From NCBI GenBank assembly GCA_030268105.1, contig BSDZ01000094.1, forward strand, positions 1,397,001-1,461,000: 64,000 bases of DNA. The letters are read 5' to 3'. Origin of the DNA: Volvox africanus. Its lineage: Eukaryota; Chlorophyta; Chlorophyceae; Chlamydomonadales; Volvocaceae. The notes below the pieces were generated by a model that did no database searches, had not been told where the DNA came from, and saw nothing but the letters and a program-made list of their open reading frames with translations. This document shows positions 20,155 to 31,161 of the stretch, in pieces. Position 1 is the first letter of the stretch, and every line of letters starts with the position of its first letter. The position numbers were made by a program, and so were the translations under genes.

Positions 20155-20222
20155 ACGGGGACAGAGAGGTGGAGGCGCAGGTAGCCGGGTGGAGGCGCAG
20201 GTAGCCGGGTGGAGGCGCAGGA
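20155..20222. repeat. 20-bp tandem repeat downstream of GNAT
   Basis: About three copies of a GGTGGAGGCGCAGGTAGCCG unit, in the 3' flank of the acetyltransferase gene. Confidence 0.8.
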
Positions 20223-20442
20223 AAATGTTTTCTTCATTTGGCCTTTGTTGGTGTTCTTTGCGTCATGTGTACTGGCAGGGTGAATGGCAGAGCTGGGGAA
20301 GCGACCCTTACATAAGGGCTTCGGGGCGATGGCACTATGCAGTCCTGTTGCCGTACTTATCATCAAGAAGTAGCATTCGCGCAGGAGAGAGATCTACGCA
20401 TCTTGTCTTCAGTACGTTTCACTTCTTCTATCCGTATGGCAG

Positions 20443-20652
20443 ATGGGTGTGATGCATCTACCGGCCACTGCAGATGGCAACTTAGAAACGCCGGGTTTTG
20501 CTAACAAGTGGATCGCTCGCTACGTATTTGCAAAAGGTCGCTTTGGAGAAATCGCGGGAAGCAACAAGGAGTTGGTTGGAATCAAGATGCCTTACACGTG
20601 CTTAATAGAAGTGGAACATACTGAGGACAGGAAGTCTCGTGTATTTGTGTAA
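20443..20652 (+). CDS. possible terminal exon of an unrecognised gene
   Basis: An open stretch follows a good CAG acceptor at about 20442 and ends in TAA. It reads GNLETPGFANKWIARYVFAK and later SNKELVGIKMPYTCLIEV. Composition and codon flow look protein-coding and there is no low-complexity bias. No family is recognised and no upstream exon could be joined in phase with the acetyltransferase, whose stop codon is already at 20094. It could be an independent small gene or the end of one with unseen exons. Confidence 0.3.
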   Translation: MGVMHLPATADGNLETPGFANKWIARYVFAKGRFGEIAGSNKELVGIKMPYTCLIEVEHTEDRKSRVFV

Positions 20653-20688
20653 ACTATATTTGTGTTAACCCTATACCGATTGCCATAA

Positions 20689-20934
20689 ATGGATTTCCTG
20701 GATTATCATAATCACGCTGATGTAAAAATTGCCGAGAATATCATAAATGTTGTTAAAAACGAGCCGTATAATTGCGGCGTATTTCGCTCCATTTTTAATG
20801 ATGCCCTTATAGAAAACAAAACAGCTCTTGTTATTGTTCTGATGTCTCTACTAATTTCTTTCATTCAGAGGAATCTCGCTCTTATTAAAAAATATGTTAA
20901 CCTAAGAAAAATAATTACATTAAAAAATGGCTAG
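20689..20934 (+). CDS. AT-rich orphan ORF, 81 residues, one possible membrane segment
   Basis: An uninterrupted frame with A/T-rich codons, unlike the GC-rich exons of its neighbours. It encodes an acidic/Asn-rich start (MDFLDYHNHADVKIAENI), a hydrophobic segment (TALVIVLMSLLISF) and a lysine/arginine-rich tail. No family is recognised. The base composition resembles the virus-like island at 47.7-50 kb, which would fit foreign origin, but a short ORF in AT-rich DNA can also arise by chance. Confidence 0.3.
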   Translation: MDFLDYHNHADVKIAENIINVVKNEPYNCGVFRSIFNDALIENKTALVIVLMSLLISFIQRNLALIKKYVNLRKIITLKNG

Positions 20935-21870
20935 GTAGGCTTAGCTAGCGGCGACCGACGCGTGTGAATGGAGTGAGTCAATAATTTGATATCACTAATA
21001 TCGATTAGAATTTAATAAATCCATATCTGCGCACTTGGACTGATGGCGGGTATGGGCCGTGCCCAGGTGTGAGTTTGTAGGATGTCGTAGCACCTGCCTG
21101 CCGCAGTACTTGGCCGCGGGGGGCGGTGCTGTGCGTGTCGCGACGATCGAGCGAGGTCAAGTAATTATTAATATATCTAATTACGATTTGGACATGTTAA
21201 GGTTAGTCGCATAGTAGTGTTATTTTAGAGAATCAAGATGAATAATTATAATATTTTAACCAAAGTTGAGCGGTTAGTAATGATTAGTAAGGAGCTGCCA
21301 GGTAGAGCATTTAACAGGCAGGTTTGCAGGCTTCTAGATAGGTATACATGGCAGGCAGGTGTGGGCTTTATTGAAAAAATAAGTTGAGACCTATCTGAAC
21401 GCACGCGCATGCACTGCTGCGCGCCGGTCACAAGATCCATTCCATCTGCTTTGACGTTGCCTTCCCCGTGGCTTGCTGTCACACCTTCAACGACGCTTCC
21501 AGCATACTGCATGCAGGTGCTAGAATTTTCTGAAATGCGATTGAGAATGGATCTTAAAATGCACGACAATATCCTTATGATGCATTTATAGCACTGTTGA
21601 GTAGGTGTTTGTGCGCGTTGTACCGGCGTCATCGGCAATCCGACCCTACTTCACTTATGTACTTGAAACACACGCACTTAGTGCCTTATGCCGCTAATTA
21701 AATAATAGACAAATTTAAACTTTAAGCGTAGAAATAAATCTACGCTTAAATTATTTTATTATTCCCTTGAATCTTTGTAACTTGCGTCCGTTGATCGGTT
21801 GCTCTAAACTGCCCTTTAAGGCGGTGGTCCGCTATACAATAGTGGTTTATGAAAAAACAAACACGAAGTG
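20935..21870. other. AT-rich intergenic stretch upstream of the LPMO gene
   Basis: Apart from the hairpin at 21721 this holds only short accidental frames. It should contain the promoter and 5' UTR of the secreted monooxygenase-like gene; no element is identifiable by eye. Confidence 0.4.
21721..21750. repeat. perfect 12-bp hairpin, AT-rich flanks
   Basis: TTTAAGCGTAGA (21721-21732) and its exact reverse complement (21739-21750) flank the loop AATAAA, followed by a T-rich run. Form and flanks resemble a terminator or a foldback end rather than a nuclear promoter element. Confidence 0.75.
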
Positions 21871-24800
21871 ATGAACAACCGGGCAATTGTGGCGCTAGCC
21901 GTCCTAGGTATCTTCGGCGCTGTTCGCTTCGCAGATGCCCATGGCTACCTCAAAAGTCCCATCTCACGGAATTATGCAGGTAAGGTATGCATACAAGAAA
22001 TTATTATTGCATTTAAGTCGAGGAACTGCTATTTTCCCCCAGATCATCTGCTCTGTAGGACTCTGTCTGCTTACTAGGGTTTGGGTTTATCGAAGAATTA
22101 GTGGAATCCTGAAGCAGCGTGATGATCATCTGCACATATATTCATCGCTCGTGCGTTCTTTGCACTTATATACGCATGTGTAGTATCTCAGTATCTGAAC
22201 TACTTGTAATCTGTACCCGTGTACGCGCAGCGCGTCTGAACAACAAGTTTTACTGCGAGCATTGCGGCCAAGGCAATGGTGCACCTGTAAGATGCATTAT
22301 CCGGTTATTATCCGGTTTATTGATTGTAGGGTTTTTTTTGCCTGCTGCTGCTGCTGTTGCGTTGAACCGCCCCGCTTCAACTGGTAGCGGTTGCTGGCGT
22401 TACGCGCGCGCGCGTGTGTGTGTGTGTATGTGTGTATGCGTGTGTGTGTTGGAACTCGCACTTTTAGATGGTTCGGGATCGGGAGGTAGCACGTACCCTG
22501 GCTACGCTGTTCAGGATAATCATCCTACATCCCTACACTTGCACCCCTGCCCGCTGCCATCATACGCACGCACACTAATCGCTCGTCTCTATTAGTTTCC
22601 CCTGATACCTAGTGTGATACTACCACCGGTGATGAAATAATAAGTGAAGTGAAGTGCATATAGAGCACAAATTTTAGTTAGCGGTTATTTCAGTTACGGT
22701 CCATATGCTGACTGTATGTGGCATGCTGGCGTCCTGTCAGCTTTTTCAAAATCCGGATCTGCTTGTGCAAGCGTCGTACACAAGCGTCGTACCCCCGCGC
22801 TCCCACCCCCTGCCTTTGAAGTCCACGCATCCGCACGCCCATCAGATGTCGTACATGCATCGACGCCAATCTAAGACCCTTCATCGGCTCACCTACGCCC
22901 TTACCCGGCCCCATCTCACCCCTATCCCCCACAGCCCGACGTATGCGGCAACCCGTTCCAGGTGCGATATATGGGTCGTTAATCGTTAGCCGTTGGTCGT
23001 TTCTAACCTATAAGTACGCAGAACCCTTCAATAAGCTATAAGGATTGGAAGGGGAGTGTCGTGTACTGGATGTTGGGTATCAATCGCTTCTCTCGTTCTC
23101 TTCTATCGGAGAAAGAAGGGTTACGGGGCCATGAAAAGTTGTGACTAGTGGTGGTAGTGATGATGTTTACATGTGAAAGTTTAAATTCCGTGTTCCTTCA
23201 CGTACTCACCGCCAACTGCCAACTGCCCATCCATCCAACTGCCTATCCACCGCATGCATCCATAGGGATCCCCCGGTGTCAACTTTACCGACCCCACCCT
23301 GTGGTTCGACGGTTTCAAAGCCACCTGGCAATCTGGCCAGGAGGTGGACATCACCATCACCCTGTCAACCAATCACGGGGGCCGTATGGCCGTACGACTC
23401 TGTCCGCGTGACCGTTTCGGAATCTACCCCACATGTTTTATCGAACCGGCCAACCAACTCCGCCGAGTATCAACCGACCCCAAGTACAACGGAAAGGTAA
23501 GTATAGTACGGCAGGAGATCACGGAGATAACGTAATGGCAACGACCTCGTGGGTTCATTCGTCACCACAAAAGCATATGATGGCAAAAGGGCCATGACTC
23601 TCCGAGTGGCTATTAAGACGTGTGCGGATTGTAGCCCTGTGTCGTACCGCCTTTAGTAATCCTCTAATTGATTCAATCTGTTTGCATTCATGGTGGGGTC
23701 GCGTTTATTTGCGTCGTTGAGATCGTTCGGTTGGTTGCCAGCACCGGACTGCAAAACCATAATAATATTGGCTTGCTCACCAGAAGTCATACTGGAGTGC
23801 CTCAATCGGTGCGGGTACACGTTTCTGTCTTCCCGCTCCTCTCTCCCCCCCACTGCCCCTCCCCACTACCGGGCCCCCCATGCATCCGCAGGTGTATTGG
23901 TATCTGAAGTCCTCCGATTCGGAGATCACTCAGCGCTTCCGACTGCCCCCCGGTGTCAGCTGCGCCAACGGATGCGTCCTGCAGTGGTACGACGGTGATG
24001 GTGGTGGGGAGGGGAACGGAGACAGGGGGCCTGTGCCGCTCGGGTTCGGGTGGGAAATACATTTATTTAGGTATTTTATGTTTCATTAAGAGTTTAGAAA
24101 TAGCAAGTTATTAATCATTTATCAATTTATCCAAATAAATAAATGGTAAAGTTCATAATGTATAAATGTTTATGATTATTAATTAATTAATCAATTAATT
24201 ACTTTTATGTTTCTGGGTATTTAGAAAGGATAACCCTTCCCCCATCCCCCACGGGACACTGCATAATAAGATGCGGCTAAGGAAAAGCGCCCGCCCCGTC
24301 CTTGGTGGTATTACTTCTTTCCTCCTTCTCATCCTCTGATCCTTTCTTATTACACATGGATCGCTCCACTCAACACTTTTGACTCCTTGTGTTGTGTTGT
24401 GTTGTGTTGTGGAACGTATCATAAGTAACGACCCCCCCATTTCCCTGGGCTGCAGGTGGTGGGTTGGCTATCAGAACTGCTACCTGCCATGCGAGAGCCT
24501 GACGGACGATATTGACGGGGAGTGCGGGAAGAGCGTCAACGGGGCGGGGCAGTGCTCCTCTATCACGCAGACAGAGCAGTTCAACAACTGTGCAGGTGAG
24601 GAATGCAGCAGCGGACGGACAGGCAAAGCACGCGGGGTAGGAGATACGACAAAGTTAAGGTCAGGAAAGGAAATACGTCGAAGGAAATATAAGGTTATAC
24701 GTATGTAATATAAATACAATTATAATACGAATAATACGTACTGATACGATACAAACGCTGCAAAAAATATTTGCCTTTCGAAACATTTTGTCTTTTTTTC

Positions 24801-26484
24801 TTATTTTTTGTTCAATATATCTATCGATATATTTGACTTTGAAAACATAAATAATATAATATAAAACAATTATAAGGATATGGTAAATGGAAAAGGGTAA
24901 AAATAAAAAATACGAACAGAAATTGTTTTTTCCGTTGCTTCCCCACCTCTCCAGGGCCCTTCCGTCCAACAGTCGCCCCTCAATAGCTAAGCCCCGCAAT
25001 GAAGCACCCATCTCCATGTCCCGCCCGCAGACGTTCTCATCCAGCCCTCTGGAACCGGACCTGGAGCCTCCCCACCGCCCCCGGTGTCCACCCCACCCCT
25101 TCCCAGACCCAGCCCATCCTCCCAGCAGCCAGCGCCTCCGCCACCCCGTCCCCTTCCACCCAGCCCTCCGCCCTCCCCACGCCCTCCGCCTCCGCCCTTC
25201 CCCCCGCCCGTCAAGCCGCCGGCCCCCAGCCCACCGCCATCGCCTCCCGGCCCCCTCTGCCCACCCCTGGAGTGGAAGTGCAGCGAGTGCACTCGTCTTG
25301 CCGGGGGCACCCTGCTGGGCAGTGGACTCGAGGCGCCTTGCCAGAAGTGCGCGGCAACGGCCACCGACCCATGGTCCTGCCATAACTGCTTTGCCACGTC
25401 ACGAAATAAGGTACGACAACGACCACGCAAGTAATGAGCTAACGACGATACAGAGATGCGCATCTTATAGCAAAAATTATTGCAAAATTATTGCACTTGG
25501 TGATGAGATATAGAGTTTAATCAAGTTAATGGCGTCATAGTACGGCACGGTACGATATGAGACTTCTTACATTGTGATGGGGAATAAAGGATTTTGTAAA
25601 TTCGAGCAGTGGATCCTAATCACCTTGTGTGTACGGCTGTACGATACGTTGTCGTGGTACGTCAACATCGTGCCCGCATCGCAGGACGTGCTACTCGGCT
25701 GCCTGAGCTGCGCTGAGGATGGGGGCGGCAGCGGCTGCTCGCTGATCTGCGCTCCCAAGTCCCCGGACTCGACCGCCATGGGCACCTGCGTGGATTGCGT
25801 CAAGCGGGGAGGCAATGCCTGGGACTGCGGGAACTGTTTTGACGTAAGCTGTTCCGGAGTACGGAAGCACCGTACTGTAATGAATAAGTCCTAGTCAAAG
25901 CACCTTGCATTAGAACACCGCTTTTTGTTTGATACCCTAACCTCGGAATCTGTTAGGAATATTCTGTCCTGGCCTGATGAAGCTGACTTCAGATTCAGTT
26001 AGTTGACTTAGTTGACTTGGTTGAGTTAGTGACTTAATTGCTTCTTGCGGCAGGAAAACCCTACCTGCTATCTTTTTACACGGTTAAGGTTACATTAAGG
26101 TTAAGGTCGATACCGAACTGTTCTAATTGTTGAAGGCTTGATGGCCACTAAATATCCTTACCTTCATTTACTGCCGTACTCGTCCATGATAAATATCCTC
26201 GAATACCCGTTGCATAAATCCGAATGTTGAAGTTGTGGTTATTATTTGCTCACTCGCAGAGATCCGGCGGCAACGCACAAAAGCGCGATGCGTGTCTCCG
26301 CTGTGTGGCCGACCGAGCGGGCGCGTGGGCATGTGCCGAGTGTACGGGACGGTACGGCAGCGCATGTGAAGTCGAGAAGTGCACTAGCTGTCTGCGTGCC
26401 GGCGGGGACGCCTGGAGTTGCTACACCGCCAGTTATGCATCTGCTTGCGGTACTGGAAGGAGGGCGCTCGGGACTGCCGTGTAA
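21871..26484 (+). CDS. secreted lytic polysaccharide monooxygenase-like protein (chitin-binding type-4 fold) with Pro-rich linker and Cys-rich tail
   Basis: A signal peptide (NRAIVALAVLGIFGAVRFAD) ends right before HGYLKSPISRNY, so the mature protein starts with the histidine that ligates copper in LPMOs. A second histidine sits in TLSTNHGGRMAVRLC. Clear exons: 21871-21979, 22231-22278, 23266-23496, 23892-23986, 24456-24595, 25031-25410, 25685-25843 and 26260-26484; between 22278 and 23266 a small exon near 22468 and one ending in VCGNPFQ near 22960 are likely but not phase-resolved. The catalytic module continues through WWVGYQNCYLPCESL and EQFNNCA. A Pro/Ser-rich linker follows, typical of volvocine wall proteins, then repeated cysteine motifs of the form CxxC...GG.AW.C..C. 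LPMOs of this fold (AA15-like) oxidatively cut chitin or cellulose outside the cell; the substrate here is unknown. The tail may bind wall polymers. Confidence 0.85.
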
Positions 26485-27458
26485 AGCTGGCATCCCGATA
26501 TCTCTCCCCCCCCGCGTGCGCATTACACATACAATGCGGCGTGATCAATGTGATAAATGCTTAGTGCGGAAATTATCCGTTATCGGTTGGCGGTTGTGTA
26601 TTATGTGGTAAGTGGTAAATGTTCCATGATGTCTGCGTCTTTCCATGTGCTATGCGTGCAGTGCTCAGCATTGTGAAATTGCTGTGTGAGGATGGAGCAA
26701 ACATTCCTGAATTTAGAAACAAAATGATTTTATACCCATTTAGCTGTACGACTGTTCGTCCCATGCGATCTAGATCTCATGTTTCGTGCCGTGGTGTTTT
26801 GTCCACAAGGCGGTGCGGAGTTGTTTGTGCTGTCTTTCATTCGCCGCATTTAGGGAAACCTACAACGTCGTAATAGTAACTATCGAGTACTTGCGTCTCT
26901 TTCTGCGCGGTATAACGACGGCAAACGCCGAATCCAGATCCAAATCCAAATGCATATTTTGTAGCACATCCAACAGCTAGCTCTAGCTCGCATACCATGA
27001 AGTACGACGTTAGTCATGTACGGTGCATGGCTGGATGTTTTGATTGGACTATGGATCATTTTGCTTTTGAGGCTTTTTACTTTCACGGCTTGTGTATTCC
27101 GTTTCTTAGTCACATATATCTTGAAATATTGCCTTTCACGACGGCAACAGAAAGGTCGGAACATTACTGTCACGTACATCTCAGACCCACACCTCGGGCC
27201 TGACAAAAGCTCGAGCTTTAGGAACTGTACTTGTATCGAGATACAATGGCTAACCACGATGCAGGTCTGTTGGTCGTTTGGTGCCGTACGGTACGGATGT
27301 TGATGTATATATGCCTGCTGTACATATTTCCTGTACATATTCCCCCACGAGCCATGCTAACCCCGGCCGACGTAATCCGGTTGGAGGCCGGAAAATTAAG
27401 GTGTATGTAATCGTTACAAAATGGTGGCATGCATTCCTCCTCCTCCTCCTCCTCCTCC

Positions 27459-27489
<31 letters not shown>

Positions 27490-28049
27490 TATCATCATCA
27501 TGTACCAGCGGCTCCCACTAACCTAGCCCCATCTGGACGCGGAGCCCTGCCTGCTGCTGCTCCCCGCCCTTACCTCTAGAGGTGCGCGCTCATTCAATCA
27601 TCATCACGCTGATCGACTTCAACATTCACTATTTGCATTTGGGTTCAGCACTCGCCATGTATGCACCAGCGTCAAGCGGTGTCAAGGAGGATCTTGCACA
27701 TGTAGTAAACTCTGCTTCTGTTGGTTATAATTACATCCAAGACGTCCCATCGACCAAGAGGTTTTCCACAAACACATCTCTCCGCTTAAAAGTCGCACCT
27801 TGGAGGGAGATTTAACGAATCCAGAACCTCTGGAGATGTTCGTTGCATCTCGATGTCTACCTCTGCTTCTGCATCTGCTTACGCAGTTACAAAATCACAG
27901 TTAGTTGGACGAGTGCAGTTGCGCGAGGGAGATCAAGAACGGCAAATGTTCGAATCATGTACGGCGTACCGCAAACTCTCCCAAGGCCCACCCTCCGTCC
28001 GCAGTAGTTTTGCTATTCCTTCATTTACTAACCGCAAACTTCTAACCGC
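26485..28049. other. 3' flank of the LPMO gene and intergenic DNA
   Basis: No gene recognised. Short plus-strand frames at 26997-27303 and 27582-27815 lack splice support or motifs. A trinucleotide repeat lies at 27437-27502. Confidence 0.4.
27437..27502. repeat. compound trinucleotide repeat (TCC)n(ATC)n
   Basis: About eight TCC units followed by about fourteen ATC/ATT units. No coding frame of interest runs through it. Confidence 0.9.
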
Positions 28050-28465
28050 CCAACCGACGAATGGCCCATCCGCCCAACTGCCTAGCAGGCCTAGCCACCG
28101 CATGCATCCTATGGAGTGCAATTTGTCACCATCACGCTGTCAACCAATCACGGGGGCCGTATGGCCGTACGACTCTGTCCGCGTGACCATTTCGGGACCC
28201 CACATGTTTTATCGAGCCGGCCAACCAACTCCGCCGAGTATCAACCGACCCGAAGTACAACGGAATGGTAAGTATAGTACTGCAGGAGATCATGGAGTTA
28301 ACGTAATGGTGGCGACCTCGTGGGTTCATTCGTCACCACAAAAGCATGTGATGGCAAAAGGGCCATGACTCTCAGAGTGGCTATTGAGACGTGTGCGGAT
28401 TGTAGCCCTGTGTCGTACCGCCTTTAGTAATCCTCTAATTGATTCAATCTGTTTGCGTTCATGCT
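28050..28465 (+). pseudogene. decayed duplicate of an LPMO exon and its introns
   Basis: This segment matches 23210-23690 of the LPMO gene at high identity, including the intron before the exon, the NHGGRMAVRLC-coding region, the GTAAGT donor and about 190 bp of the next intron. The copy has lost roughly 80 bp at the start of the exon and 4 bp near its GTTTCGG site, so it is out of frame. It can no longer encode the module. Direct orientation, about 4.8 kb downstream of the source, points to a local duplication. Confidence 0.85.
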
Positions 28466-28499
28466 GAAGTCCTAATCGTGGAATTTTTGCTTCACCTTC

Positions 28500-28815
28500 A
28501 GGATTTCTCCATTTTGAAATACCCCGTTTTGAGGTACGTATACTGCGTACTCGTATGGGATGCTTAAGCCATAGTTCGTTGAGAACTGGAAGCCAATATC
28601 CAGTTGCCCCAATCAGTTAAGCTGTTTCGGGTTTCAAAGCCTGTGTCATTTTGTGTCATTTCGAGCCATGAACCATTCAGATCCACCTCATTGCGCTTTA
28701 TTGTTATGCCTTCCTCTCGCTTGTCTCTCAAGAATTTGATGTAAAACTTCCAGCTTGGCGTCGTATTTGATGCCATACTCCATTTCGACTTCAATATCCT
28801 GGGAGAGGAAGAGAC
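28500..28815 (-). pseudogene. unrecognised coding stretch that changes frame twice
   Basis: After a good CAG acceptor near 28800 the minus strand reads DIEVEMEYGIKYDAKLEVLH. The best-looking sequence then moves to a second frame (FLRDKREEGITIKRNEV) and a third (FSTNYGLSIPYEYAVYVPQN), ending in TAG near 28476. No introns fit the switches, so this looks like a decaying exon; it lies downstream of the metacaspase gene on the same strand and might be a former extension of it. Family unknown. Confidence 0.35.
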
Positions 28816-29625
28816 GGATAAACGCAAAACAGCTGATAGATGTGCATGGAAGGCATTCACTACCGACATGGGCGAGGCACAATGGCTTCCATTCATCGTG
28901 CTGGGGCTGGCTGGACGTGTGTGTGGGACAGCGTACATGTGCATATAGTAAAAAACGTATCGTGAGGTTGGGAACCGAATAACTGATGCTGCATGTCGGG
29001 CATGCATGTGCCTTAGATAGGCATAATTAGGGATGCCTAACCCGTCCCTGCCATTTGCGTGCGTGATGTGCACTTTAGTAATAAACAACGAAAGTTGGCC
29101 TTACAGTGGCGTCAGAAGAAAGAGCAAGGTTGTGTACGTTTGAAGGTTGTAATGTACGTCATATAAGGATGACTTTCTGGCAGCACTCGCTTAGGTATCC
29201 TAGTGGCAGAATTCGATATAACTGCAGGACACGCTCCCTGCATTGCAGTTCCACGGTAGATGAGCAATTTAGGCACGATGAGCATCATGATGAAATGTGG
29301 CAGCGTAACAGGCAGTATTCCACTGACGGCGCCTCAGTACCCGGATATGGACACAAATATGTCGCATATCAATTTGTGTGAGACGTGCAATGAGTCAGAG
29401 TGAGATGCATTTCAGTATTTCTGCACTGTGCATCAATATTGCACTACTGGTACCTCGGCGCCTGCTATTGAAATAAAGCTGCTCCCACTCCCTGCTGCCG
29501 TATGTGTGCTCTGCAAAGAAGATACATAGAGTCCAACAACGCCAGTCCTTATCAAACATTTTTATCACAACAGGTACTATGCTTAAAAGAAGGTATCTAA
29601 ACCGGTCGTTTTGAATCAGGGCGGT

Positions 29626-29713
29626 ATCAGTTATCAGGTATCAGTTATCAGGTATCAGTTATCAGGTATCAGTTATCAGGTATCAGTTATCAGGTATCAG
29701 TTATCAGGTATCA
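29626..29713. repeat. 14-bp tandem repeat at the 3' end of the metacaspase gene
   Basis: Six to seven head-to-tail copies of GGTATCAGTTATCA. The last copy runs into the stop codon of the minus-strand metacaspase frame (29711-29713), so the array forms the immediate 3' UTR. Confidence 0.9.
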
Positions 29714-31161
29714 GTTGCAATTCGTTGCAATGATGACTGCAATTACCGGCAGCTTCAGCTCGTCTGTGAACCCGTAGAACAGCTCGATGCATGGCTGCTG
29801 TGCTCCCCTACGAGCCACGTTTGCACTGACAGGGATGCGGATGTTGAACAGGAACTGGGAGGAATGAAGAATAAGGGCATGTGGGAAAGAAAGTCAGCAG
29901 CAGGCGGTATTTGGATTCGTGGGAAGCTCCTACACAGGCCACTTTGCCAGCGGGTTGGGCTCCTTCGTTGCTTGTTGCCACTGCCGCATCACGTCTGCGG
30001 CAGTAGTAGATATGTTGCTTTGGTAAAGCTTCTAGAACGGGTTGTATATATAACGACTAGCTAGAAAGGTCGTACGTGAGCTTATGTCATGTCATGTAGC
30101 GGAGGAAGGAGGTGGTTCATCATTCCATGCCAACAGGTCATCAGATGATGAGTCGTCTTCTCAAATTCGCCACTCACGCCAAGCAGAGCATTAGAGTAGA
30201 TACCAACAGGCTCGGGGGACTTCAACTCTTCTGCTATCAACCCCGGTCTGCACGCCCAGCAGAGCGCCAAAGGCGTCTTGCCGTGCAATTCGCTGCAGTT
30301 TCCTGCGGTCCTGCTGTCCCCATCGCGGCAAGCGTCAATGACTGCAATGCAGGCTCTTGCCTTGCAATTTGCCATTGAGCTTAACACGCCGGACTCGAGT
30401 TCAATGCATGGAGCTTTATCATTGGGGTCGGCGTCGCTAGGCAGCATGTAGTGAAAGCCATTACTGCTCATTCCATGTCCCGAGTAGTGGAAAAATGCCC
30501 AGCACTTCTCGTCCATTGTTTGCAGGCCATCCTGGGGTAGGGTACAGGACGGAGCGGCAGGGCACGGCACGAGCATGGGCCCGCAAGACATCACACACAA
30601 TAATAATAGGCACAGTCCTTGATTGAGACCCATAATGATTTTAAACAAGGGTAGTTTGGAATAGCACACAGTACGTGTTCACAGGATGAAGCGCAAGATA
30701 TCTGCAAATAGCCGGAAGTCAGTGCCAACATGACATGCATGTGCAATAAGCAAGTGGGGCAGGAAAAAGCGGACGTTCCGGAAAAGTGTTGTTGCGCACT
30801 CATATTTGCATGGCGCTCCGATATAGAGCTCACCATTCACCTTTCTCCATCATTAGCATCTTCGATGGCCTTCATGCATTGAGCGATTTTATCCTCGTAC
30901 TTGATCATGGCTTACAGCATGCTGGCCCACCCATCAGCAGCAGGCGTACTACCTACTCACCTCGAACTTCGCAATTGCCTTGTCACTATTTTTCTTTGTA
31001 CACATGTTCTTGTATTCATCATTTTTCAGAACTGTAACCTTGAAACCAGTACATTTATGGTAACCTTTCATCCGAATGGCATCTTCAGGTGCGCCATCTA
31101 GTTTACATAGTTCATCAGCTTTAAGATAATTTCCAACACCGATAACCAGAGCCCTACACAT
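29711..31161 (-). CDS. metacaspase-like cysteine protease (peptidase C14)
   Basis: The first exon 31161-30961 opens MCRALVIGVGNYLKADELCK, the usual first strand of the caspase fold. The exon at about 30544-30180 carries both catalytic sites: the histidine in FFHYSGHGMSSNGFHYMLP and the cysteine in CIAVIDACRDGDSRTAGNC. Probable later exons lie near 30050-29950 (LYQSNISTTAADVMRQWQQA) and 29856-29711 (LFNIRIPVSANVARRG, then ELFYGFTDELKLP, TGA stop). An exon near 30925-30841 (YEDKIAQCMKAIEDANDGE) is likely, but I could not make its phase fit the next one. Metacaspases cut after Arg/Lys and take part in stress and death pathways; with no long N-terminal domain this is a compact form. Calling the family is safe, the exact model is not. 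Confidence 0.75.

Noticed and set aside
24661..25513. A 240-codon minus-strand and a 208-codon plus-strand frame over the LPMO linker
   Set aside because: They are shadow frames of the GC-rich, proline-coding exon 25031-25410; the true frame is fixed by the exon phases and cysteine motifs.
27400..27510. Hydrophobic LLLLL-IIIII and MMMM frames
   Set aside because: Products of the TCC/ATC trinucleotide repeat.
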